Source of the DNA: Thysanoteuthis rhombus
Lineage: Eukaryota > Mollusca > Cephalopoda > Oegopsida > Thysanoteuthidae
Direction of reading: 5' to 3'
DNA length: 64,000 bases
Assembly (NCBI GenBank): GCA_963457665.1
Contig: OY735236.1
Coordinates: 42,293,642 to 42,357,641 of the forward strand
The number at the start of each line of letters is the position of its first letter. The first letter of the stretch is position 1. Both the position numbers and the translations under genes were made by a program. Positions 1 through 11,827 of this stretch are shown here, one piece after another. The notes below the pieces were generated by a model. It had not been told where the DNA came from and ran no database searches. It worked only from the letters and a program-made list of their open reading frames with translations.

Positions 1-778
1 TTACCCTTTAGCCTTGATCCTTATGATGGGTGCATAGCAGAGAGGCACTGAGTACCATTTTTAAAGTCTTTGGTATGTATAGCGGGAGATGAGCACTCTA
101 CCACTGGTCTATGGTGATTGATTTGAGAATGGGTGCTATGGCTAAAGCTCACATGAGGATTTTGGTTGTTTGTTCAAATCAAAGTGTAAACACATCTCTA
201 TCAGATGCTATTTAGTTAGTCGACTGATCAGTCCCACTTATATTAAACAACAGAAATAGGAAGGAAAGAGGAGGTGTGATGTCATCAAAAGATATGTCAT
301 TAAAAAGTAACACATTAAAAGAAAGTCTATTCCTATTTTTACCAGCGACTAATGATGTCATAATAGAAATATAGCCAAAAATGGCCATTTATTATTTTCA
401 TTGTAAATAATGCATGCAGAATACATCATATCACAATCTTTACAAGTATGATAATCAATTGAATCCTCTTCCTCCTTGTGCTACTACGAGAAACGGTGGA
501 TGCTTCATTGAACTTATGGTTCTTGTTTTTTCAGTGCTTCATTGACATTTTTTTCAATTTTTATAATTCATTAATTTTCTATTAGATTATTTTATATCAA
601 CCTGTTTTAATATCCAAAATTATTAGAAAACCCTTGATTGATATTCTGCAATTTTAATTGAGAATTTTAATCAGTTTTTATTTTTATGGCTTTTGAATAA
701 ATTTGCCATTTTAAACTAGTTCCACAGATTGTCAAAAATCACAGGAACAATTTTTTCTATGGGAGATGAGCCAATGGT
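1..778. other. AT-rich non-coding DNA, no feature recognised
   Basis: Low-complexity AT-rich sequence with no convincing ORF, RNA gene or repeat match to the rest of the window. Confidence 0.5.
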
Positions 779-850
779 TAATCATTAAGCTTAACTTACT
801 CTGCCACAAGGCCACAAGCATAGAGTATTCTGTGATGATAGGAAATGAGC
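779..850 (-). repeat. SINE-B fragment (tRNA-like SINE, 3' part)
   Basis: The stretch reading 'cacaaggccacaagcat' matches the tail of the tRNA-like SINE seen more fully at 21845-21985 and 50508-50632. The tRNA-like head is missing. Weak on its own; supported by the other copies. Confidence 0.35.
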
Positions 851-1245
851 TTATGATTATTTAAAAAATTTCAGAGAAATCTGAATAATTATCTCCCTTT
901 ACCTTTTAAGATTTTTTGGTTTATATTCTATCTTGGTACTTGGAATTATTTTTGTGTGGATCAGCACTTATACCTAGGATCAGGGTGTGTGCTCTGCTTG
1001 AGATCAAAATGTTGCTCCTTGTCCCTCTCTTTGGGACTTGAGTGTTGTATGCTTGGGGTCATTGGAAAGTGTTATACATAAAATATTTTTATACTTACCA
1101 TTACAGTCAATAATTGAACAACCGTTGCATCAAAATTTGAAGTCAAGAACAAAAGATCAGAATAATTTCTATTCATTCCATTATTGGCATTTTCTACAGG
1201 AAAACATCTAAAATAAGAGTAAAAAAAAAATCCAAAAACATCTAG

Positions 1246-1682
1246 AAAATGTTATGCAACCAATGTTTTTTGGCAGCATGATGTGTTGGGGTGATCAATT
1301 AAGAAATCAAAAAAATTGGTGATCAATCAGAAAAAAAATAGAAGAAAGGCTTATTAATGAATTAATTACTTCTCTTCCCTTTTGTTGGGCAATGATCACT
1401 AGCATGAATGCTGACAGATACTAAGGGATCAATTTAGCATAAAATTGCAGTATAAATTCAATGTCCCACTAGAAACCTATTTTGGGAGTAATTTTCAAAA
1501 AATTGAAAAAGGTTTTTTGTTTACAAATTAGAAATTAGGAAAAAAAATTCTCAAATTTCTACCCTCTAGCTATTGGTGCAGCTCTACACATGATACATTC
1601 ATTGACAGCCAGTCAGCCAGCCAGCTAGACCCACATAAAAATTGAGGAGATTTTTGTTGACAGTTTTGGTTGACTGTTTTTG
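1246..1682 (-). repeat. R400 dispersed repeat, copy 1
   Basis: Nearly full-length copy of the ~400-bp R400 family in reverse orientation. Landmarks in order on the + strand are the 'ggcagcatg' block, two TTGATCACC-type boxes (as ggtgatcaat), 'ttttgttgggcaatgatcac', a homopurine/homopyrimidine stretch, the 'gccagccagccagct' block and 'gacagttttggttgactg'. No ORF. The family is of unknown class. Confidence 0.8.
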
Positions 1683-1782
1683 ATATCTAGATCAAGCCTT
1701 GAAAATCAGTAGCATAAGCTTAGTTATGTTAGTTGCTTTGGGGTGTGTTGATTCATTCCAAAATTTTTACTTACTGCATATA

Positions 1783-1864
1783 TACTAATGCATATATATA
1801 TATATATACTAATGCATATATATATATATATATACTAATGCATACATATATATACTAATGCATA
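1783..1864. repeat. (TA)n minisatellite with ACTAATGCA units
   Basis: Four repeats of 'actaatgcat' separated by TA runs of different lengths, forming an imperfect tandem array with units of about 20-30 bp. Probably slippage-prone. Confidence 0.85.
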
Positions 1865-2377
1865 TGGTAAAATATAATGAAGATATCAATTATAACTATG
1901 CTAATCAATGCTTGTAAAACTTGTGTATGAATGAAAGAACAGAAATTTCTTGAAAAATAAACTGAATTGTCATATTTTGAATTTAAATGTTTTCTTTTTT
2001 TTTGTCCATTTTGATTATAGAGATAAAATGTTGGCATTCTGATTTCTTTGCATCTTTAATCCTAAAAGACCGAAATGTCTTGTTGCTCTTCTTCTGTAAT
2101 CATTTGATATCTTGGAATTGCCAGTGTCTGTGTGTTTGTGTCTGAACAAAATTTGATAAACATTTCAATGATTGTTTTATTAATATTGAAATTTGAAATT
2201 AACTTCATGTGCTCATTATTTCAAAATACTTTTCCAATGGATTTTTTTTCTTTCAAATAAACATTAACTGTGAAATTGTTTGAAGCAATTTTTGGAGATA
2301 TCGTGTGGACAGATTTGAGCATTTACGTAAATATATGAAAAAAAAAGTGAAAAAATATCTCTTGATCAAAAAAAAAT

Positions 2378-2530
2378 TCCTGGATCCATCCCGAGTTCTT
2401 CTTCCTTATCCCATTGTACAACCTTTCAGAAAATGTCATTGAAATCCTTTCAGTACTTTTGGAAAGATCATGTGGACAGACAGATACAAAGACGGACAGA
2501 AAGACATGACTGAATACACATATCTCATCA
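2378..2530 (-). repeat. Family M dispersed repeat, fragment
   Basis: Reverse-orientation fragment of a family recognised by 'gtctgtctgtcc', 'agttctcaatgaatttcaat', 'gacatt' and 'gggacggatccagga'. Here it reads 'tggatccatcccgag', then 'aaatgtcattgaaatcc', then 'tgtggacagacag'. Other copies lie near 31.2, 32.5, 40.9, 44.4, 49.5-49.9 and 51.3 kb. Class unknown; non-coding. Confidence 0.65.
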
Positions 2531-2544
2531 GCTTAGTTGTCAAA

Positions 2545-3898
2545 GGTACATATAAGAAAAAAAATCATTTTGGAATTGCTACTCTGTCCAGGTTAATAAT
2601 TTGTAAACTGCAAGATTTGAGTTAATTATTCTTTTTGTAAGTAAAGGAACAGTTTTGTGTAATATGAATCAATATTTGAATGTACATTTGTGAACCCATT
2701 CGCTACCACGAGAGACAACTCTTCTTAGTAAGTCCTCAGTCCAGTGTCACGGACATGATAGTTCATCTGTTATGTTAGTCTTCCGCAAGATGACAGTATC
2801 GTCTTGTGCAAATGGGAAAATTTGCATGTTTTCTTCGGTGATATGACAACTAGTGAATGAAGACTTTCTATTTTCATCCATTTTTATGAGAAAATTCAGC
2901 GTAGTGGTTACAATATTAGAAATATACTTTGCAACAAACAGGTTAAAACAATAAAGATGCTGAAAAGGTTTTTTTCTCTTTTCTATGCTTAACAATTCAA
3001 CAAGAGTTTTGGTTGCATCTTCTATTTGGAGCCAAGATGTGCGCTCAACTGAGCCATCATTTTTTCAAAATGTCTTAACTCTAGAAATTCCTGTGAATCA
3101 AGTTGTTCATTTAAATCAATCAATAAACTCTCTAAAAATTGACTTGCATGGAACTTTCTCTTTCTTTTTGAAGTGGAATTCATATTCTTCATTGTGAGTA
3201 GATTGATTTGAGATGACAAAATTTCTTATCGGAAAATGAAAAGGATTTATGGTTACTTAAGAATTATTTTGATTTTCTTTCCTGGTTGTCATCACCTTTC
3301 ATGTGCTTCTTGTCAGTTTTGTCAAAAACATAAAGAGTCTTGCTTTTTGCTTTTTGCAAGTTTTGAAAGTCTTGCTAAATACAAGACACACCAGCTCTAT
3401 AAGTAAAGTTTATACATCTCTATATATTATTGACAAAACCAGATACAACTAGATAGTACCCAGATAGCATGTGCCACCCCTAGACATTGTGACTAGAAGC
3501 TGAACAACCAGATTACTGATCCCATATTATGCCTAGACAAAAGCTCCTATGATTGTTCATCAGAGATTATATATCTCATAAATTTATTTCAATAGTTTGA
3601 AAAACTACTATTTTTTTATATTTATCTATCATGTCATTATGATGATGTCATCACGGTGTTATTACATCCGTTAAGCAGAAGAATTGTCAACTCTAGCAAT
3701 GTTTGGAAAATCTTTAGAAATATTCTTTGGTTTTCCCTGTGAAATTTAATCAATTGTTTTTTGGCCCAGGGTCTTCCTTTACACAAAAAATCATTAAAAT
3801 TCATTAAGAATCTTTTGGGTTGTTTTGTGAACTGATGGACAAGTAAACAGGCAAACAAATGAAAGGAAAAGTTTATTGTAAAAATTGAAATGAAAAAT
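2545..3898. other. Non-coding stretch with two short minus-strand ORFs
   Basis: Two minus-strand ORFs (3219-3022, 65 aa; 2995-2747, 82 aa) lie close together but in different frames. The first is rich in K, E and L, with 'SKRKRKFHASQFLESLL', and has a more protein-like composition than other ORFs here. I recognise no family. The rest is AT-rich with no repeats seen. Confidence 0.3.
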
Positions 3899-4290
3899 GG
3901 TTAGTCACTCAATAGAAACTGTCATGTGATCAATCTCATTTGGCAGCATGCCATGTTGGGGGTGATCAATGAAAACATCAGAGAAAGGGATGATCAATGA
4001 ATAAGTAACTACTCTCGCTTTTTATTGGGCAGTAATCCCTAAAAAGTCTTCATTCTCATAAAATAATGTAGCTAAAACTTACATAGCAAACTGACCCCCC
4101 CCCCATACTGGAAACCAATTTAGGGGTAATTTAAAAAAAAACAAGAAAGGAATGATAAGGAGCAAATATTCAAATTGTCAAGCCAATAACTCCATTGACC
4201 TGTCTGTACATGCGTATATACATACATAGCCAACCAGACTGACTTGAAAACTGCAGAAACCTATTTTGACAGTTTTGATGACAGTTTCTA
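3899..4290 (-). repeat. R400 dispersed repeat, copy 2
   Basis: Full-length reverse copy. It starts with 'ggttagtcactcaatagaaa' (complement of the conserved R400 3' end) and ends with 'gatgacagtttcta'. The two ends contain complementary AGAAACTGTCA and TGACAGTTTCT motifs. A run of nine C lies at about 4087. Confidence 0.85.
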
Positions 4291-4545
4291 CTTATCATTT
4301 TGCCTCCATGGTTTTTTAAGGTAAATATAATTTGGGGCAGAAAGGATAGATTTTTACTTTTTTGATATTATGCCGATGATCAGTATCATTGTAGAGGTCG
4401 GACCATTTTGCAGCTTTTCAAATTGGAACCTGGAGCTGCTGAATGTAAAAGACACGCGTGGATTGTCTGTGACGATTTAACGGACTGGATTTATGTTATT
4501 TCTGATGTACATGGTTGTCCTCTTTTTGTCTTATCATGCATGGAA

Positions 4546-4945
4546 CAAAACTGTCACTATAGGTTTCTTCAGTTTCAAAGTTAGTCCCGCTGGATGACTA
4601 TGTATGTATCCTGCATACAGGCTGCACCAATGGAGAAAGTGGACTGAAATTTCCAACATTTTCTCCTTATGTCCACAGAAACTGTTTTGGGATTTTTTGA
4701 AAGTTTCCCCAGAATGGTTATTGGGGGGGAGGGGAGAGGGCAATTTGCAATGCAAGTTTATGCTAAATCAATCCCCAGATTAAAAAAAAAAAATTTTTTT
4801 TTCAAATTGACTTCTTCAGTTATCACTACCCAACAAAAGGCGAGCAAAGTAATTCATTGATTGATCACTATTTTTCAATTTTTTAATTGATCATTCCCAA
4901 CAGGGCATGCTGCCAAAATACATTGGTCATGTGGCTGTCTTTGAT
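4546..4945 (+). repeat. R400 dispersed repeat, copy 3
   Basis: Full-length plus-strand copy, about 255 bp from copy 2 and in the opposite orientation, so the two could fold together. Landmarks: 'ggctgcaccaatgga', 'caatttgcaatg', 'aagtttatgctaaat', 'tcactacccaacaaaaggcg', 'ggcatgctgccaaaa'. Confidence 0.85.
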
Positions 4946-5428
4946 TTCAATGTATTTCTTTGCCTCAATTCGTCAAATTTTTACTGCTACTGAATAGATG
5001 CCTCCCCTGTACAACAGGACGATTTGGACAAAAATTCATATCCTGGTATCGTCAGGCTGAATACTGATATACAATATATATCCTAGAAGTCAAAGCCATG
5101 TGAAATTTAATGAAAACCCTTATTAAAACAAATTCAAATCAAAATTACAATGAATGAAAAATAGGTCTATCTCTGAAAATGCTGCTTTCTTTGCTATAAC
5201 AAGAACACAGAATATTTTGAGTATAAGAGAGTCAGAATTAAAATGTTGCATTCACCATTTGGGATGGGGACGGTAGACCGTGAGAAAAAAAAAAGGAGCT
5301 AGATCTAGTTTCAAAATAGCTAAATTTGCATCATTGTATCTATATCGTTGTAGACGGTATCACTTAATCTGTTACTGTATTTGAAAATATACCGGTATAT
5401 ATTATGTAAAGTTGATATACTGCCCAGC

Positions 5429-5583
5429 TCTACTTCCCTGTTATAACGTGGTTTGCGTTATAATGCAGATGGATTGAGGATTCCAAAATGTTTATCTTGC
5501 TCTGAATTGATCTTGGCTCAGTTCTAATGCAATGTTGAATTTCTTGGATCCTGACATCAGTGTTATAATGGCAAGTCTGTATT
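5429..5583. mobile_element. Small Tc1/mariner-like MITE
   Basis: About 155 bp with imperfect inverted ends. The left end reads 'cttccctgttataacg' and the complement of the right end reads 'cttgccattataacac'. 'GTTATAACG'-type ends are common in pogo/Tigger-like non-autonomous elements (established knowledge). No ORF. The target duplication is unclear. Confidence 0.5.
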
Positions 5584-5627
5584 TCTTTCTATCTGCCAAA
5601 TTACTTCTACCATACGCTTGGAATTGT

Positions 5628-6092
5628 CAATGAAAACTGTTACCAAAACTCTCAAAATAGGATTCTACGGTTTCCAAGTTGGTCCAGCTGGCTGGCTTTG
5701 TATATACGTACGTATCACAAGCACATGCCACACTAATTGAGCTAGAGGGCTGAAATTTGCAATATTCTTACTATTGAAATCCATTTAAATTTAAACTATT
5801 GAAATCTTTACTATGTCTTTTTTTTTTTTTTTTGAAAATTCCCTCCATAATAGGTTTTCCGTAGGGGGTTCAATTTGCAATCTAAGTTAATGCTAATTTG
5901 ATCCTGTAGTTTGTGTTTGATTGTTTTTTGAAAATTCTTATTTTTAGTGATCATAGCCCAACTGAAAGTGAGAGGAGTGACTTATTCATTGATCAGCTCT
6001 TTTTCTGATTTTTTTTCATTGATCAGCCCCAACATGGCATGCTGCAAAGAAACCTAGGTCACAGTTTCTATTGAGTGACTAACCAGACCTGT
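5628..6092 (+). repeat. R400 dispersed repeat, copy 4
   Basis: Full-length plus-strand copy ending in the conserved 'attgagtgactaaccagacc'. It contains a T-rich expansion near 5820 and an internal duplication around 'ttgaaatc'. Confidence 0.85.
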
Positions 6093-6094
6093 TT

Positions 6095-7194
6095 GTATTC
6101 CTTCTGGAAATGGAAAAAGAAATGAAATATAAATTATGATGCTTAAATAAAAATAGATTCGGACTTTATAGACACCCTGGTTATATTTTCTCAGTTAATT
6201 CTGTCCCTCAAAAGAAACGCTGGGAAAAAAGTTGCCAAAATAGGAATAATGGTTAAAGATAGAAAAAATGTTTCTTTGTTGTTCTTTGGTCCAACTTTAC
6301 ATTTTGCCGCAAAAATCTTATGAAAGAAAAGAAATCTCTTATTTTTTGTATTTTTCCTTATTAGATGAATTATTGTAAATCATTATTATTAATAATGGGG
6401 GTAAATTTATAAGAATGAATCTTTTTCATATCCTTTGTCTCATGTTATCTTCTGGTTATTGTTATGTAAAAGACCCTAAAGTTATGAGAAGAAATCTTTG
6501 TACAGAAGATTACTGTGGAAGATATAAAAAATGAAAACGTTTTATAGCCTAATTTTTCATGATTTGGGAATCTTTGTGGGCCAAAAAATCATTATTACTA
6601 ATTCCAAATATTTTGTATCTTTTTCCTTTTTCTCAGTTTCTGTTTATTTTTTGTCCATTTCCAGATTTCACTGACCCCCCCCCCCCAATTATTTTGGTTT
6701 CTTTTTGAAATTTCATTTCTCAAGGGTTCATCTTACGAAGTGTAGAAACGCAGAGAATTTTACTGGGAGCAGAAGAGACTATTTATTTCAACTTTATTAT
6801 ATTTAAATCAACCATAATTTACTGAAAAGTGAAAATTCCTTAAAAAAAAGTTTATTTACCGTTTATGATGGCATATAGAACTCTTTTGCCCACAAAAATG
6901 GCTCAAGAGATAATCTCCGTAGTTCAGCTCTGCATTGGCCAGAATTTGGGGAGGTGTTCAAAAAAACTGAGTGATAAATTAGAGAAATTCAGGGAAATAC
7001 ATTTTTTTTTCTCTCGAATCTCTGCTGGAATACGAAGGGTAGGGTTCTATAAGCCTTCAAATATGGTAATCAAAGATTGACTAGTCAAAGGTTTACAAAT
7101 AAAAGCCCCTGATTTGTATAAGAATTTTATTTTCAAATCATAGAATAGAGCCTTTATTTGAGAATAAGCAATATTGAACTACTGTGATGAGTTG
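6095..7194. other. AT-rich non-coding DNA, nothing recognised
   Basis: Contains a C10 run near 6675 and a 71-aa ORF (6865-7080) with no family resemblance. I see no repeat shared with the rest of the window. Confidence 0.4.
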
Positions 7195-7560
7195 CTCATT
7201 GTTGTTGTTCATCACCATCATCATCATCATCAACAAGAAGAAGAAATTATGTTTAGTGCTAGACAAAATCTTTTCCTATCTTCTTCCATGATGATTGTGA
7301 TTGTCCTAGTCTATCCCATATCTTACCAGCAAACCCCACGATCTTAACCCTTCATCTTTTGTCTGATCTTTTCCTATCGCCGTCACTGTTCCATGGGCAC
7401 AAATCAGTTGACCTTTTGTTCCATATGCTATCATCTCTTCTTGCTGAGTATCCTGCCCATCTCCATTTTTTAAAAAGCTTAGTTGTTTTCATATCCTTCA
7501 CTAGTCTTTCCCCTGATCCTTGTTGATCTTTTTCACCCCCTTTGAATTATCCTGACCATC
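7195..7560 (-). pseudogene. RTE/BovB-like non-LTR retrotransposon, 3' end (divergent subfamily)
   Basis: On the minus strand this translates, with interruptions, to the C-terminal region of an RTE-type reverse transcriptase. Visible blocks are 'LFKKWRWAGYSARRDD' (the family's W-A-G-H-x-A-R motif, H changed to Y), 'SIWNKRSTD' and 'WDRLGQSQSSWKKIG', which fits the usual W-DRLAQDR-x-W end. The element ends in a TGATGATGA-type tail (as catcatcatcatcatcaa on +), typical of RTE 3' ends. The sequence differs from the other RTE copies in the window, so at least two lineages are present. In-frame stops show it is dead. Confidence 0.65.
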
Positions 7561-8340
7561 GCTTTTATGAATTGAGACATATTGAAAAAGCACCTTGCCA
7601 ATATCATGCATAATTCTCTGGCTTGAATTGATTATGATGAACAGTTGATGCTGTAAATAAGCCATTGGAGGTGTCTTGACAGTTCATAAGATGGATTTCA
7701 ATTTACTAAGCTGTAATTCATTTCACTTGGGTCATCCTGAACTGTCTGCCTTTCCTTCGAAATAAGAAAATGTTTGATATACTATTAACTTTTTAAAGAA
7801 GCTGGATACCTCTCCCCTGTCGGCTCTGCCAATAGATATAGCTGGGGCTACCATGAAGAAGAAGAAGAAAGTCAAATGTCAGCCCACTCCCCAAATGTCA
7901 GACCCCCCCCCACTTGCCTTTTCTCAGTGATGCAGATTAATGCCCAAATTTGTTGTTGTTGTTGATTCAAGTGAGCTGAAGATGAGTCTGTCGATTACTG
8001 ACCATCACATTTAAATGTACAATGCATCGTACGTCTTTAAAATCCTTGTCAGTTGGCTGCCTTCCTTTTTGACAGTGTTCTTTCTTTCTTCTGTCGAGAG
8101 AGATTGTCCAGTCTCTTTGTGCAAAGTAGTTAACCTGTGCAGTTAGGTCTGACACCCTATCTTCCTATTCTACGCTTTCACCGTGAAGGCTGTTAACTTG
8201 TTCTGGGAAGTTACCGAGTTAACCTTGCTATAATTTTCTTTCTTGAAAAAGTTTACTTGAAAAAAAGTTGATCTTGCTTTAAAAATGTTTCTTTGTTTTT
8301 TTTGTTTTTTCTTTTAAAGAAAAGGTCTGTTGTTAGATGT
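7561..8340. other. Non-coding DNA, nothing recognised
   Basis: Includes short GAA (7855-7870) and GTT (7950) runs. No supported gene. Confidence 0.4.
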
Positions 8341-8545
8341 AGGCCTTCCCAGAGTAAATGTAAGACATGGGGGGGTATGTGCCACACTGGCCAATGACAT
8401 ATTGGCAGAAGGGAAGAGATGGATAACTGCCTTTCCCATGGGCATTAGTACAAACAAATTGAATGCAAACTATCTCAGCTAGAGTTTGAACTCGGCTTGC
8501 CAATCCCATTTTTCATGCCATTATATGTTTGACCACTCGTACATC
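8341..8545 (-). repeat. SINE-A (tRNA-derived SINE), copy 1
   Basis: Reverse-orientation copy. Read on the minus strand it has a tRNA-like head with a B-box-like 'gagttcaaactc', then the body 'tactaatgcccatgggaaag' and 'catctcttccc'. Nine related copies elsewhere in the window define the family: a tRNA-like head followed by a body containing 'gagaaaggcatg' and 'agctatgggtaaatagc'. Not a functional tRNA. Confidence 0.7.
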
Positions 8546-9436
8546 AACACACGAGAAGCTTACAGCACTTGGTATTCCCAAATGGTTACTCACCTAAGTA
8601 GCGGCCAAGTTTGATATTGCTCAAATTCAGTATATGCAACTTGATATAGTCGATCTTGCTTACTAATGACCACTGTGGGAATAAGATGTTGTCTCTCTTG
8701 GTGAAATGTTTTTTTTTGCAAAGCAACCATATATCTTGGAGTGGTTTTTCAGAAGAGGATCTCCAAAGACACGGATATTTCCAAATGATGCAGGGTTATT
8801 ATTTAGATTGGATAAGTATTCCACAGAGATGTTGACATACTTACATTTCATTGACTTTTTCAATACCCAAATGGATACACTAACCCAAAATAGTGGTATC
8901 GCTCCACTGTTGGGACCAATTGAAAAGGGGAGATCTAAAAAGCAGGGGGGAAGGAATTTAAAGAAATAGTTTATTGGATACATGGGAATAACTGAAAAAA
9001 CTTTTTTCTTCTCCCAAAATTTGGCTGATTTAGACAAGAAAGTAATTCTCTACCTTTTTTTTGACCCTGGTCCCCATGAAAGCTCTTCTCTAGTTCCAAA
9101 TCCTACCGTTAGACAAGTATACAACACAAAGAGAGAGACACAGAAAATCTTATCTTTGTGAAGTCAACATTAGAATAAGTATGGTTATGTAATAACAACA
9201 AAATTAATGTCATGTAAACAGAGATGAGGATATTAGTATGAAAAACCGAAATTCATAAATACCTCAAATATTTCACCAAAAAGAGCCTTACTTTTTCCAA
9301 TGCCCTTTTATTTTTCTTGCCTGCTTGAATCGAGTAGAAAAATATTAGAATATTTCTTTTAATATTTTTGTCTGAATAAATCTATACGTGCTAGAAATTC
9401 CTCAGCTAAAAAATTCTGACTGTTGTCCTCATTTTG

Positions 9437-9740
9437 ATTGTTTATGTTATCATTACTTTTGATTGTTGCACTCTACAGCCTTCTTCAGGTTCAGGTCGCA
9501 ATTTGAAAGATAACGAACAATTATGGTTGGAAATATCATTCCTGGCTTTCAAATTGTTTCAATGTTTTTACAAAAAAACAACATCGAAAAGAAGATGGTC
9601 TACTACAAGATGCCCTCAGAGGGTATGAGAGCAGGGATTAAATGGGGGGGGGTGACTTGAGATTCTGAGAGTATTTCTGATTGCAACTGGCACCTGAAGA
9701 AGGCTGTAACATACAGCAGCCAAAATTTTGTGAACATATA
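9437..9740. mobile_element. Inverted-repeat element with hammerhead-like ends
   Basis: The left arm (about 9437-9500) and right arm (about 9680-9735) are inverted copies sharing the block 'acagccttcttcaggt' and its complement, with weaker complementarity further out ('gtttat...' against '...ataaac'). The ~190-bp interior has a G8 run (9643-9650) and no gene. A non-autonomous element or inverted insertion pair. The same block recurs as an inverted pair at 44745-45222. Confidence 0.55.
9690..9732 (+). ncRNA. Hammerhead-ribozyme-like motif, locus a
   Basis: Core CTGAAGA at 9694-9700. Stem II is GGCTG (9702-9706) paired with CAGCC (9717-9721). Next comes AAA where a hammerhead has GAA, then A. 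Stem I is CAC (9691-9693) paired with GTG (9730-9732). The order and pairing fit a type I hammerhead. G12 is replaced by A, which should abolish cleavage, so this is probably a decayed copy. Confidence 0.4.
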
Positions 9741-10655
9741 AACAACCAAGATAAGAACAATAGTCCTCACACAATCTATATATAACTTCTTATACAGAGT
9801 CTTAGATACACAGAAGATTCTATTTCATACCAGGTAGCATTGGGCAAGGAAGAAGAAAATCTCAAATGATGCTGGCAGTTGTGATGTGCTGTTCCTGTTG
9901 CCATTTTTGGAAGAAACTACTTTTTTCCTCGAGATTTTCCGGTTTATGTGGAAGTGAATCTGTAATTGAGTTGTTTGGCAAATAGGATGCCAGGTGCTCT
10001 ACCGGGAAAGTACTAGTAATCTGTTCTTCATACATATTTAATTATGAGTAAGCCACTTTTTGGCATTTCTCAATCGTCAATTCTGATGGCATGAGTTTCT
10101 GCTTGACTGCCTCGTCTCTAAGACCATCAATTCACATCTCACCGATTTTCAGTGGGAATTCCCATCAGATATATGAAGCAAAGATCTTCAAAAAAATTGT
10201 TGATTAAGCTTTTTAAAGCTTCAAGACCCCGTTGTCCACTGATGCTGTCATCAATGACTTGCCTTTTAATACTGTGCGGAGAATTACCTTTCATTAGAGA
10301 CTAGTTGTCTGATTCAGGGTTTCATTATTATGTAGATGAGTTTTGTTTTTTCTTTCTTTCTCTCAGATTTTCCTCTTATTATTATCATTTACTTGACCTA
10401 AGTCCTTGTTTAGTTGACCTATGGCCTAAAAGAATGAATTCTTATCTGGCCTTTCTTTTGATTTAGTTAGAGTTGAATGGCCAAAAGTGATGACGCATTA
10501 CTATTGTCTCATTTTCTTGATCATCTTGGATAGAATTGCAATTTCCTCTTGTGTAGATGCATTATGTTTATAATAATCGTCATTTGAACAGATGTAGACG
10601 TCTGTCCTCTTTGGGATATGAAGCTTCTTGTTGCTTAAATATACGGCTTATTCAT
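9741..10655. other. Non-coding DNA, nothing recognised
   Basis: No protein, RNA or repeat assignment could be supported. Confidence 0.4.
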
Positions 10656-11065
10656 TTAGAAACTGTCAACCAAAACTGTCACTAAAACTGTCAACATAGT
10701 TTTCTCTGGATTTCAAATCGCTCTGTCTGGCAGGCTGTAAATGTATGTATCATGTATTCAGACTGCATCAAGGGCTGGAAATCTAAACATTAATTTGAAG
10801 GTTTTTCAGTGAGAGGGGTTCAATTTGCAGTACATGTTTCATGATAAATCGATCCCTCAGATTGTGTCCAGCAGTGCTCATACTTGATTTATAAAGATTA
10901 AGACTTTTTTAGTCATCACTGCCCAATAAAAGGCGAGGGAAGTAACTTATTCATCGATCACCTCCTTTTCAGTTTTTTTTAATTGATCACCCCTATCGCT
11001 GCATACTGCCAGAAGACATTGGTCATGTGATGGTTTCCATTGATTGACTAACTAACCAGATCTGC
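10656..11065 (+). repeat. R400 dispersed repeat, copy 5
   Basis: Full-length copy beginning 'ttagaaactgtcaacc' and ending 'ctaactaaccagatctg'. It holds 'tcactgcccaataaaaggcg' and the paired TTGATCACC boxes. Confidence 0.85.
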
Positions 11066-11330
11066 TTATAAAAATTATCATTTGAATAGATGGAGATGGT
11101 GTCCTCTTTAAAATATGAAGTTTTTCGTCACCTGAATAAGGCTAAGTCAGTTTTTTCTTTCTGATTGCCAAATTCTGTAGTATCAATGTTCTGTTATTTT
11201 ATTCAATTTGGATTCTAATTGAGACTCATTTGTTAGCTCTTCATTTTATTATGAGAGATGATATAAAGTCACTAAAAATTCATAAGTTAGTGCAGTTTAA
11301 TCATTGAAATATCTTCGTAACAAAAATGTT

Positions 11331-11605
11331 GTTAAGTTTTTACTGATAAGTGACCTCTTGTGTCAGTCTCACATTTCATAGCTCTCTTCTTGAATAGTTG
11401 AAACAAATTCTGTTGTTCGACTCTTGTTTATGTTTGCCACTGAAGATATATATGAACTGATTTTTTTTCTGTTTTTAGGGATAATCGTATTGGTAGAAGT
11501 GTATACTCTCTAAGTGTTTTTTAATTGTCATAGGTGACCCTTCTGGCTTGAATTTCATAGTTCACTTCTTGATTAAATATGACGAATTCTATTGTTCATT
11601 ACCTG
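11331..11605. repeat. Imperfect tandem duplication, ~180-bp spacing
   Basis: The segment around 11350-11430 ('aagtgacctcttgtg', 'tttcatagctctcttcttga', 'attctgttgttcgac') returns about 180 bp later around 11530-11605 ('gtgacccttctgg', 'tttcatagttcacttcttga', 'attctattgttcatt'). Two diverged copies; no coding sense. Confidence 0.6.
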
Positions 11606-11827
11606 AATTTATTCCCATTGATGTCAAATGCTTTTTAATAACATCTCTTTTTGCAAGTGTGCAAGTGTGCATTCTCTTCGTGGTAATATTTAAACTTTGC
11701 ACATTGTTTAAAATAGACACCGCACGACATTATTTAGATCTCACAACCTAAAATAAATATCACTTAGCACATTGGAGAAAACGCTCTCTGTCTGATTTAT
11801 TTTGATTTGTTATTTTTTTCTTTTTCT

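Noticed and set aside
8663-9037. 124-aa minus ORF, overlapped by an 87-aa plus ORF
   Set aside because: Both strands are open, with no recognisable motif and no promoter or splice context.
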